A stretch of 64,000 nt of DNA, from contig NC_092191.1 of assembly GCF_043641665.1 (NCBI RefSeq), positions 14,291,501-14,355,500 on the forward strand. The letters are read 5' to 3'. Source of the stretch: Enoplosus armatus (lineage: Eukaryota > Chordata > Actinopteri > Centrarchiformes > Enoplosidae). The stretch's first letter is position 1; every line of letters begins with the position of its first letter. The position numbers and the translations under genes were made by a program. The notes beneath the pieces are model-generated. The model searched no databases and was not told where the DNA came from. It saw only the letters and a program-made list of their open reading frames with translations. Positions 43,601 to 56,400 of this stretch are shown here, piece after piece.

Positions 43601-44402
43601 TGATGCTGTCCACCGTTTCCAGGGTGAAAATCCCCCTCAGGAAGCATTCAAAAGCTGCTAATTAAAACAGTTGAGGGGGGAAAAAATCAAGCGAAAAGGG
43701 GAAAAAAAAGACAGGATAACAGGGGCATTGAGAGGCAAAGAAAAAGGAATACAGTCGTTTGGAAAACATCTAGAGGGACAGAGAATCACGCAGAAAGACA
43801 TGCAGGTAAATATGAACGCTCTTATCTGTAAGCATTGTGAGGGAATAATGGTGTTTTGGTATCAGTTGCTGGTATTTATCTGCGTATGGCGAATCAATCA
43901 GCACCGGTCTGCTTGGACAGCTCCGTGCGTCCTCCCCCTCCTCCGTGTCTCTGCCTCTCTATCTGCTCCAGCTGAAATGCTGCTTGTAGCCACACAGGAG
44001 CCGTGTCGATGAGTCTGTTCGCCTCTTTTTTTTCTTTTTTTTTTCTTTTTCTTTTTTGTGATGTGACAGCCTACACTGGCTCTATAGCTCGCTCTCGATT
44101 CAAATGCATAATTAAATGAAAAATAGCCGAAGCGATGTCGATAAGTCCCGTGAAGTCGTGCCACCGCTGGAATTAAAACCTCTTAATTGCCTCTGCCTTC
44201 TTCTTGCAGGAACGATTCTTGGGGAGCCTGGTCCGCAAAAGGATGTAAAACGGTGCTCACAGATGCATCCCATACAAAATGCTTATGTGATCGTGTATCT
44301 ACCTTCGCCATTTTGGCTCAGCAACCAAGAGAAATAGTAAGTAGGCTATTGATTTGTTATTCAGTGTGGGTTTTATAGGCCAATGTAAAGGAGAAACGCT
44401 GC

Positions 44403-44438
<36 letters not shown>

Positions 44439-47400
44439 GTGCGAATGGAAATTGAATCTTTGGTGTGCTAATCCCGTTAAAGAGTAATTCAGCGGTAAAG
44501 GGAGATTGTGGGGGGTATTTCTAGTTTGCACATAGATTTAGATAACTCTGTGAGTGCGCGTGCACGCGGGAGGGTGTGTGCATGCTGATGCTTGTGTGTG
44601 TCTCCTCTTCTCATCAGTCACATTTGGTCAGAGAGGGGGAAAGATAAAAGTTGTCATATATAACATTTTTATGCTGCTGTCTTTACCGACATCACCAAAA
44701 CCCGACAGTGAGCTTTTTAAACCCATGTTTTGAGCTCATGTGCTGAAACCAGACTACTGTACAGGAACCAGAAGCCTGTCCTTTTCATGAGAAGATAAAG
44801 TAATTAACATTGAGGACATAGAGTACTTACACCGTGGCCTCTGCATTAGTATACAGGAGGAATTGAGATGGCACAAAGAAATCTATTGCCTTCTTCTCGG
44901 TCAGGCCTGAAGCATTCAACAGCAGAATGGCACACATTCATGCAGCCATAAAGTGCATTTTTTTCTTGGTAATGATTCACTCATGACTAGTGTATGTAAT
45001 GTATGAAACATTAGTGTACAGTATGTCTAGAGGTAGCTTCAAATTGCAGGCCTGTGATTGGCCAGCTGGCATGATTTCAAATGTGGCAGGAAAAAGAAAT
45101 GAAGGCAGCAATATGTGGATGCACTTGAGACCAGATTTCAGTAGTCTTTGCTTCAGCCTTCATTGTTTTGTAATATCATTTCCAGCATCGATAGGTGGAA
45201 AGTTTTGGGCATGTATCTAAACAACCCTCAAGCCCACGCATGCACTTCAAACCTCACTGTATATTAAGGAACCCACTGTGGACTATTGAGATTGGTGGTG
45301 GTTGGTTGTTTTGATTGGTTGCCTCTCCTGGGCAACAATAAAGATTTACTGTCCTACATGAACCACATCCAACCTCCCACTGACTGCTTTGTCTTGCTCT
45401 GTCTCCTCCACAGACCATGGAGTACTCAGGGGTCCCATCTGTGACATTGATAGTTGGCTGTGGTCTGTCTTGCCTCTCCTTGATCACGTTGGCGGTGATC
45501 TACATCGTGCTATGGAGGTAACTGCAACACTTTAGGAGAGCATAAGCTGCAACCATGTGATGACAAGAAATTTCACTTGACTACAAACTGAAGAAACACA
45601 CTAAATACTTTTATCATTCTTTTCTTTCTTTTTTTTTAGATATATCCGCTCTGAACGATCCATCATCCTGCTCAACTTCTGCTTATCTATAATCTGCTCC
45701 AACATATTGATCCTTGTTGGACAAACGCAGACCCACAATGTGGTAAGTGTCATTTAAGGATTTATTCAGTGCATTTTACGTGGAGATCCAGTGGTTGTTT
45801 TATATCAAAGAACTGAACTCAGGATACTGGTGCAGTGGAAAAATCCAAGTGGCACTTAACTGTGGTCTTGTCTAGGTTAAACAGAGTTTAGTCCTCTTCA
45901 CTTTTGTTTTGGCCTCTGTGAGCATTTCTTTGAGATCTTTAGGTTTCTTTGCAAGTCAAGTTTCCCATCTGGGAGACTAAACTGACTGCACTGAACTAGG
46001 TTTGTATTACAGTGTGTGAAAATGTGTTCTGACAGCTGTGCGGTACAGATTACCATGCAGAATATCATGAGGTTCCTCTTCACAATTTTAAAAGATAAAC
46101 AACAGTAGAAACTCACATCATATTCACTTGTTCCCAATCAATCAGAGACATTTTAGTCCACTTTACTCTTATTTTGAAAAGGCTGAGATTTGATTGAATA
46201 GTAAGTCTCATTCTTCATCTGCCAGAAGTCTAATCTACAAAATGATGCCTTTTCGTATGCCAGATGTTGGCTTTGTCATTGAGAGTGCAAAAGAAATGAA
46301 TATAACAGTTAGATTATAGCCTCTTTCAAGCAAAGCGCTCATTTTCTTTTGGGTCCTGTGCAGGAAAGCTTTTCATATTTCATCCAAATGGAAAATTAAG
46401 TGTTTCTAATGCCTCTATAAGATGTAGATCTTCTTTGTGTTGGCTGTGGACCATTGGTCTTTACTCAGGTGTTACATCGTCCTCTGGTAAACTTGAGACA
46501 ACCCCAATCTGTTGGCACTGAGACAGTGATGATCTTTAATTGCAATTAAAAGTGCGAGGCCATAAAGAAAACTAAAAAAGAACAAAAAGGAACAGTCAGA
46601 TCACTTTGAGATGAAATACTGGTGCTGCTTATTGCTGTGGTTCAAGCATACTGCAGTCATTAACAAGTCAGGATAGTGTGACAGTTAAGGAGATTCAACA
46701 GTGTCGGAGCAGAAAGGCAGACTTGATGCACACCAGGAGACGCTGTGCACCGGTCAGTCAAAGACTAATGAAATTATTGCAATGCCAGTGAAAGGATCGT
46801 GTCATGGTGACAATAAAGCGTGGCTTAAAAGTTAAAAGCAGCTCTCATAGTTAGCTTTGTGTTCAGTGTGCATTACTGGAATGACTGGAAGCCATCACAG
46901 ACGGATATGAAACGTTGTTTTTGTTCAGATGTCGATGAGAGCTGAAGTTGAAATCGAGTCAGCAGGATTCAAAAGGACAAATGCTATAGTTAAAGAAGGA
47001 CTGCTTCCAATAAATATGTATCACTTCCTCTCTCCAGCTTCGTAACTGTCCAGTAAAAGTAAAAGCTAATGTAAAAGATTGTTTGGCAAACAGTAGTTGG
47101 GTTTTACAAGCTGCCCACACAGATGCCCTTCTCAGTCACTTGGCAGCACTACAGAATGACACATTGTCCAGTTTATTGTGTAGCCATACTCTCAGTATAG
47201 CTTTACCTTTTGCAAGGTACATGCTGCCCCCCCCCCCATCTCATTATGTCCCACTGTTTCTCCTCTTTAATCTATTCTCTTTAGTTTTTCGGCTCATTAA
47301 CATGTCCGTGTGTCTTATTTTCATATTTGGACATTCTTATGTTGTAGCAGTCATAGATTTTAGAAGAATTCCACAGTACATGTAAAGCAGAGCCAAAAAC

Positions 47401-50400
47401 ATTTTAAAACGCTTGCAAAAATGTATATCTGTGGGGGGTTTCCATCATTAGAAATGCTTTTGCTGGTGCTGTACAGCATGGCTACTTACACTGCGCTTAC
47501 ATGTTTGACTTATTCTGGGAGCAGATGGGCCTACCAGCAGTTGGGGGCTCATATTGGACCAGGCCCTGCTCATAAATCAAAACGCTTCCTCCTATGAATT
47601 TTCCTATGTTCAATGAAAATTGAATCATGAATAATGAATGAATGAACGAAAAGAAAGATTGTCTGAAGTGTGTTTTGTAAACCTACAATGTATGGTTCCC
47701 AGCATGGACAAAATCTACTAACTGTAACCATTCACCAGAAACTGAATAGGGTCATATTATGCAGACTATTTAAATCCAAACAGAATAACAAAAGACAGCA
47801 TCCACACATGAAGTTCATCTGTTTCCTTGCTGGCCCTTACATCTGGCACACAAGACTGTGAATGCACAAAGCTTCGGGGCATTTTTAAAGCTGAGCTGAT
47901 TTGAAGCCTTGTCAGATTTAATCAGAGCTCCAGTCATCTCCTGTCTTGATTATGAGGACCACCACTTAACATGGAATACTCACTCGCCATGCTCTTAATA
48001 AGATATCTGTCTCTGAAATCTGCACAGAGATTAGGTGGTTTTCAGAAAATCCACTGACATACTGAGGATGTCATTTCAGCTTCGCTCAGAGTGACTCGAC
48101 AAACCACCTTGACTGACTCACAGGGTGCCAAATTAAAGCAACACTAACTGATGTATTTTTTTTTTATTTACACTGAACATTAAAGCTGCACAAATATTTT
48201 TATATTAGCAATGGATCAAATGAATCTATGTCATGTGAAGGGGGTCACTCATTGTAATGAACCCACAGAGAATCATCCCCTTTCAGCTCATTGTTTTGGT
48301 TTTGCAGCCTGCAACTTCACTGTTTTGGTTCACTCTCATGACTTGACTCTCATCAACCTTGTTTCCAGCAGCAGGCAGCTGTTTTCAGTGAAAAGCTCTG
48401 ATGGACCTGCTACCTGCCCAGCACCAAATGACAGACAGAAACAGTTAGCGGCTGCCTGGTGAACATAGTGAAGCATTTAGCAGCTGAAAGATATTTTCCT
48501 CAGGAGTTGGTGGAAACCAAAAAGGAGTTAAAGGGAGAATGAATATTGGACTATGTTTATAGCTTGTTGCTCTGCCCACAAGTGGGTCAAAAATAATTTG
48601 GGGTGGGTTTAATCATTCAATTCTGCTGTTCTAAATATTTAAAATATAGTACCGTCAAATGTTGCTTCTATATATATATACACACAACCGATGAAGTTAA
48701 AGAGCATTATATTTTATATTATATTATTTTAAACATTTAAATTGAAATAGAATTCATTTAAATTATACTATAATGTTTTTTGCCTATTCATTTCTCTCTG
48801 CCTCAAGAAGCCAATTAGTAAGCTTTAGTTAGACACCTCCAAACCAGACCGGTTCTTCTGAGGCCCATCATCAACAACAGTAAAATACATTGTTGTTGGC
48901 TCAGTCAAGACGGAAAACTGTGTTTGTCTTGTTGGCCTCCACGATGCTGTGGATAAAACTTCCAGGGCAATGAATTTATTACTGTTGTCCCTTTTGTTCC
49001 GTCTTGACTGCGTCTCTCCTGTTGTAATAATATTTGAGAAATATTTCATCTTATTTGATCAGCGATACTGTAGAAGCCAATGTTTGAGTGGTAGGCTAGC
49101 AAGAGGAGAAAACATAGCCCCTGTGTGGGTTTAATTGCCATGCTGCCTGACACTGCCTCACTTGTTTTTCCTCCATCTCTTGTAAGAAGTGCATATAATT
49201 GGCTCCACTGTTTGTGGATTCAGACTTGCTCATCGTCTAATAGAAATCATCTCTTTGGTGTGGAGGTGTCCTCTGGGAGCAGGAAGTCAGTGAGTCACCT
49301 TTGCCTGTCTGTGCTTTTCCCTTTGTCCTCTGCCATTGTTCATCTTGGTTTATGGAAAGAAGACAAAAAGAAGCAGAAACTGTTAGTTTTTGCTCGGGAA
49401 GGTAGAATTAGGGAGTCTTGGAGTTAGAGAGGATGTAAAACGTTCATCCTATTATCAGTAAAAATGTATTAAACAAATGTTATAAAAGATAAAAGTTGGT
49501 GGAGGTCAAAGTCTATTGTTCTTTCACTATTAAGAGAAGACAATAAAAACATCCCCAGAAAATGGTTGGCTTTTATAAAATTATAAAAAAAAAAATAGCT
49601 CTTAACATGTCATAAGGTACGTGTGGTCAGGAGCGTTGTGAGCTGACACAGTTTTATGGACAAACTGCTTTTGATTTTTGGGCGCCTAAACCTTCTGACG
49701 CGTCAGGAGATTAAAACGTATCACCTTTTGTTTAAACGCTGCATGTCATTTATCAGCACAGATGGCTTATCAAAGCTGGTATCTTGTCAAAAAATTCACA
49801 TCCTCATAATTCTGAAAAGCTTGAAAATTCTCCTTTTGAATTAAATATATGCTACAATTCCCATGACATTAGTGAATTTAGCCCCTTTATATGTTTTCAG
49901 TTGCAACATTAATTGGTGATAGTAGTCTGAAAGTCATGAGCACTTACCAAGTTGATGAGTTTTAAGAAAACAAAGAATGAAATTGTTTATTGTCTTGCTT
50001 AGTACCAAAAGGTTGGAAGAAAAAAATACATTTCTATATGTTTACACAAGACATAAAATATAAATCAGGCATGCTCAAGGTCATATGTGCACTTCACATT
50101 ATAGTAACTGTAAGTTTGAAATATGTTTTTAGCACACAAAAGCTTGACCTCCCTTATAGTGAGGTACAGGAAAGAGGGATTTATGTACTCTGCCTTCCAG
50201 TCGAAGGTTAAACTTTGTAACTAAATGGTTGGTGCACAGAAACATACGTACGGCTCATACTGGTGAGGTCCAGGAGAATAATTGTATGCATTGTTTTGAG
50301 CCTTAAGAGTGTTATGTATTGACATAAAGTAGGCAGAGGTAGAAGAGTCAAAAAGTATGAGCGATGCATTTTGTTCAGTGTTTCTCTGTGGTTCAACAAC

Positions 50401-53400
50401 ACTTTGCCGCCACCACTTTGTTGTTTGGAGTTTTTAATGTCCTCCACCCAAGCACCCACTGAATAAAGCACTGGTGCACTTGTTGCTTGATTCAAACGGA
50501 GGGTGCTTCAATCAAAATAACAACCAGCCTCCTCCTCCCACACTGATTCAGAACAGTTGGGATGGATAAAAGTAATGTCTGGTTCAGATTCTTGCTACAG
50601 CATTTTAAAAAATGTAGATCTCTGTAGGTACAGCGCGATTAATGTGCTTCTCCCCAGCAAGCTAGTTCTTACTTCTCTTTAAGTGCTTATTGCAGTTATA
50701 GTGAAAATATATATTGAAAGTCACACTGTTTACTAGACTGAACGTTTGCTGTATTCTTATACAACCAATTCATGAATGTGTAAATGATGTAAATGGCTAA
50801 ATAATGAATAGTGATTGGCAAATAAAAACGCCTGGAGCTCTGAGGAAAATAATTTAATCCCCAAGTCAACATTAGTTTAATCCAATTATGAGGAGGGTGT
50901 TCTCAGCCTCACTATAAGCAAAACTGAAATCCCTTTTTATGTTTCACTTCAAAAACATGTCACTGCTCCTTTTTTTTCATTCCAGAGGCCTGTCACTGCA
51001 TTATGAAGCAAAGTGTGCAACAGTTTATGGCAACTAGGCTTTCACTTCTTAATGTCTGAGAGCTTCGAGGCTTGGCCCAGACCTTTTAGTCAGAGTTTAG
51101 TCGGGCGAAGGTAAGAAATTCTTCAAATTTCCCGTCCTGACCTTAAACTGCCATTATTGAGCTGACTTGAAGTGCACCCCATCAGCTCCTACCCTTACCT
51201 TCATGTCTACCAGCTCTGCAGTGTTTTAATGTGGTCCCTTTCCTCAGTTCCTCTGTTTCCATGGATACTGACAGAGTGCGCTCAACATCTTCCGGCATTT
51301 GCCTTTCTAAAGGGCAGTGTGAACTCTAGGTTTCAACCTTGTTTTTGTATGACTGCCTATCTCCAACGGGTGCTATAATAATGTCCTCGTAATGTACTTT
51401 TCTCTCTTTTCATATGCACAGTTTTTATTTTTTGAGGACTCATGAGGCTGGATAGTATAGGCACCAAAGTGAACTGGGAAACATGACGGCTGCATATGAC
51501 CTGTTTCCAGGAAACAAGGCAGGCTCTATTTTCAGCACCTTGGACAGCACATGAGCAACAGCAACACTAGAATTAGCTTTGGATGAGAGCATACAGGCAG
51601 TATGGCCACTGTATATGACAGACCTTGACTTGCCTTCACTTATATGCATGCATGAAACTTTGCTGTTTTTACTTTCCTATAAGATCTTCCCCCATTGAGT
51701 TGTCATGTTTACCCAATAAAAATCACATACAGATGTCTGAATTCATAAATCCATATGGAAAGGCAGAAACATTCAGGAAGTAGGCAGTATGTAGCTATTA
51801 TATAGCACAGGAAGTGCTATTTCTCATTCAAAGCTTATTAAACAAAGATTTATTGCACAGAATGTGTGTGTGATTTCTACAAAAGCAGCTGCACGTACTT
51901 GTAATTACCACTTGGGCAGGTGGCAATGAGTTATGGGAGCTTCATATGCTTTGATTTGATGTGTTGCTTTTATACTTTCATCTCTGCAACACCTAGCAGC
52001 TCTACAGTGTGTTTAAAGTAGTTAAACATTGAACACTATTCTAATAATGATGAAATACTAAATGTCAAAGTTGTCTCTCACAGTACATCATAAAGTATTG
52101 CATTTATGCATTTTAAGGGGCTGGAATTTTTAGTACTTAAGTATTAGAAAATGTGCTTCTCTAAAAGAGTGCACTGCTGATCCTGTTAATGTTCGAACAG
52201 ATGGAATCTGCCAAAACTAACTCATATTATAGTTTAATATTGTAACTCGCCACAAAAACGTCAAATCTTTAAATATTTTTCCCAGCAGATCTTTTCTGCA
52301 GCTAGGTACCACCAGTGGTAAAATTAGTACATGCTGAGCTGACGTAGCAGATTCCACGCTGACTCCACGCACTCTAAATCTGACATTGCTGCTCGTGTAT
52401 CATGTTGCCACTTTGCATCTCATGTCCTATCAATGTAATCAAGGTGATTCTCTTTTATAGGCTACTCATTTTAAACTGATGTTCTTTAAAGTTGGCCAAA
52501 ACCTACCAATTACATTTGAGTATCAAAGACATTGGAAGTACAGCATTATAACATACATATTGCACCTGAATGCATCCTACATGAATTTTGAGCAATATTT
52601 TCAACCTGATTCCACATTTACATAATTAATATCACTCGTTGGTGTAGGTAAACAGAATTTCCCCTCTTCTCGCGCAAGAGGTAATGCAGGATTATTGCCT
52701 CGTGTGAACCCCATGAACACTTCAGGCGAAGGACGGATTTAGTGTGGTTTTTCTCAGTGGGGAAGTAAACTGTATGGGAGATCTCACAGCGTGGTGTGGA
52801 CGCCCTGGGACGAGATGATACACTTCAATCTTTCCCTCTTTGTGCTGCGTCGCTCAGATTACCACAGTTTCACACTGCAAACAATCTGAATTGAAGAAAC
52901 GCTTAATCTCTTCTCACTCACAAATGTCAGCGTGCAATGACAAGATTCCTAAGTATACTTCTTTATTTCTAATCCTCTTCCAAACAATCCCATTTGGAGA
53001 TGCCTCTCCGTGGAACAAAGATGGACAAGCTAATGAAGCATGAAAAGTGCTGCTACATTGTCAGGCCTGAATGCAATCTGCTGCCTCCTACGCGTGCGTT
53101 CTGTATCATTTAAGCAGTGTTGTGGTCTGTCTCCCCCTCCACTCTGTGTAAAACAGTTGACCTTGGCTCACATGCCTCCAGGTGGGATCCCCAGCATACT
53201 AATGAGGGTTAGTGCAGAGGAATGCTACGCCATGGCTTTCCGTGTCAGCTAGCCTGGCTCTGATCTTTACTTCAATTGCCACCTCTGTTGCTGCAGTTTA
53301 AACTGACTGCTTTGTTTCATTCACTGCACATGATGGTACTTCAGCGGATGGTCTAGACAGGCAAACGCTGCCGGTGCTGCAAGAATAGTTCAAGGAAATG

Positions 53401-56400
53401 AAGAAATATCAACATAATTGATGTACATCTGCAGGGAGCCTCTTGCTTTACAGGAATACTTGTGGAAACTAATGGAATCATTTGTTTTTGTTACGCAGCG
53501 CTATTATGTTATAGCTGCACCTAAGTAAGCTGCATTTCTGTAAATGTGAAGGTCTGTTTGAACCCACAGTCGTGGAATATATCTCTCTCTGACCCTTTCT
53601 TCTTGCGTCAACAGGGTGTCTGCATCATGACGACAGCCTTTCTGCACTTCTTCTTCCTGGCATCGTTCTGCTGGGTCCTCACAGAGGCCTGGCAGTCCTA
53701 CATGGCAGTGACGGGAAAGGTTCGGACCAGGCTCATCCGCAAGCGCTTTCTGTGTCTGGGCTGGGGTGAGCAAGCAGCATGTTTCCCTAAACCCCTTCAT
53801 TATCTTATCATACCTCACAGCTGCCATTTTCTCTCAAGGTCTCTAGCCAAGGTGTCTTTCCAAGTAACTGTATGTCTTTTTTCGTCCGCTGTTCTCATCC
53901 TCTCTGTGGGGCAGCCAGATCTTCATCCTATCAGGCTCTTTGTTGTGATGCTTTTGTGCTCCAGTCAAGCTCTCTGAGGGCTAGGTGAATGGACTGGCCT
54001 TGAGCAGTGGGGGGAGACAGACTGGTGCGGCTCTCCCATAGCAGACTGGAATGACCTTATGTCTGATAAGGAGGGTGTGAGCCGAGCATTTACGCTGAAG
54101 CACAGTACATTTTATCTAAGACCCTGAGAGTTCAGGAGAATGAAATGTTTGCAGAGGTAAAATGTATTGAATTTATATACTCAAGCTGGGTTCAGTGTGA
54201 TTATACATATTCTTCTAAAGTATCAAATGAAATACAGCGACGTGCAACCGATATAATGTATTTACTATCCATACTGCGACAGATTTGAATCAGTCTGGGT
54301 CTCAGATTAAGTTCCTCCTGCCTCCCACGCTGTGATCCCTGCACTTAAATATCACATCATAATAAAAGAGAATATTTAGAATAATTATACATATCTGTCA
54401 ATAAACACTGGTGGTCAAAATATGTGTATCACAGTTTGAAAGATTTCAATTCCATTTCTTCATTTGAGAAATGTCAGTCTGAATCCTCATCCAAAGGGTT
54501 CTTTCTTACAGACTACTAGAAATCGCTCCTTTAAAAAAAAAAAAATCAATTTGATTATGAAAGAGCCCACACTCATTCTTCTTGTTACCTAGCAACAAAC
54601 AAGGCTCTCTTAGTCATTGCAGTGCCACTGCTTGCTGCAAAAAAAAAACGGACAAAGGCTGTTCTACAATCACATAGATTTCTAAAAACGCCATAACAAA
54701 CAATTTGATGATAAATAAGACAGTCAGTCTTGTTGTATGACGATAAAAATGCATCACATAATATAAATGCTATTTGTTCGTGAAAATCAGATGACGCTAA
54801 TCCTCTACAGATGTTTTCAAACAGAGGACAAATACATTTTCTAAACTGATTTCTGACGCGACATACGGCACACGGTACCTGTTGTCTCTTAATTCAGGCT
54901 GTTTGAAGTGCGGCGTCTCCACCAGGCTGCTGCCTGCGCTGTGATTCATGACGTGCTTGTGTACACTCGGCACTCTTTACCTCTTCAGCACTGCAGAGAG
55001 GCACAGGATGGCCACAGGGTCTTCGCCTCGTGCCTCCAGGAAACTGATTACATCAATGGCACCTGCCTGCGCTGCTCCGAGAAGAGAAAAGCGTTAATAT
55101 TCTGAGCACACAGTAGTAAGGACCGAATCCATTACAGCAATCCATAATGAGGAGCCATACAGCAAAGAAATCCCTTCATATAAAAGGTGTGGAGGGCGGT
55201 GAAATTCCTTACAGTACAGAAGCGATGAAATTTCACTACGTGGTTTTCTGGACTCGATGCAGTGCTGCCATTTTGTCAAAGCACAGTGCAGTCTGTTCTC
55301 CTCTGCCTCTTAATGGAATACTGCACAGCATGTTGATTGAAATATTGAAATGCATATAGTTGATCATATACTCCCAGATGATTGTATAGTCTCATACTGT
55401 GGCTTCTGATGGAGTGAATGTAGCTGCACTTTGTTTAATGACTGAAAGGCGCAGAGGCTTACTTTCCCTGCATTGAAGTGGGCTTATGCTCTCAGTTCTG
55501 ACAAGTAACTAGAACTATTGATTGTTTTCTCTTTTTAAGGATTACCAGCTCTAGTGGTTGCTGTTTCAATGGGATTCACCAAAACAAAGGGCTATGGGAC
55601 ACCCTTATAGTAAGTTTTCCTTTTTTTATCAGTATTCATTATTCTGTGCACACAGTAGGTTCATGGTAACACTTAAGAGTAATGATTAAGTGCTTCTGCG
55701 GTGGCTTACTTATCTTAAATAGTGCCATAAACAAAGTCCCCTGAACCCAATCAAATTTCAAAATAGCACAGCAAGACCCCAATGTTGTGTGAGTTGTATC
55801 CCTGCTGGATACCAAACGCATAAACACTGCTTAAAATCTCTTTAGCATTTTATTATCCTGTGAAACTTTGGAAATAGAGTCACAGCATATGGCACTTCTC
55901 CCCTGACAATTGAGGGAAATACAATTGTATGCTGGTGTGCGCCATTAACTTGGATGTTAATGTCTTGGTGGGAATTTATTGTTTTTTTTTCCTGCTTTCC
56001 CTGCAGCTGTTGGCTGTCTTTGGAGGGTGGGCTCCTGTATGCCTTTGTTGGACCTGCAGCTGCTGTTGTTCTGGTATGTTTCAGTCATCAGATGTCCAGT
56101 CTTAACTTTAAAATGCTCAGAAAACAAGGGAAATGTAGATTCATGACAGCCAACGCTTGAAGCATCATAAAAATGTGCAGGTGTTTATTCTGCAAGTATT
56201 GATCTTTCTGTACAGTATGTAATATGCAGTTCTCCTGTTCATGCAATATCAGATGAAGTTAATCTTAATACACAAAACTTTGCATAGCTTGTAGATAATA
56301 ATAATAATAAAAAAAAACGTGACATTTGGCTACTTGTTGTCAAATAACAAGAAGCACCCAAATCATAATGTGGTTTTAGCAGTGGTCATATCAGTGTGGT

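Larger units (their letters stand above)
34059..44209 (+). other. adgrb3: Intron 13 (10.15 kb, longest in the window)
   Basis: Separates the last GAIN strand from the GPS exon. It contains a TIR element (34346-35076), a dispersed repeat (37008-37282), an AT run (37607-37630), a TGC run (43156-43173) and a CpG-rich promoter-like island (43261-43805). The rest is AT-rich without recognised genes. Confidence 0.7.

Noticed and set aside
44187..44378. Short protein starting just before the GPS exon
   Set aside because: The apparent start is TTG in the polypyrimidine tract; the coding part is the GPS exon with a clear CAG acceptor.
53546..53977. 143-codon frame taken as a stand-alone gene
   Set aside because: Only 53615-53765 is real coding sequence (TM3 exon of adgrb3); the rest is intron read-through.
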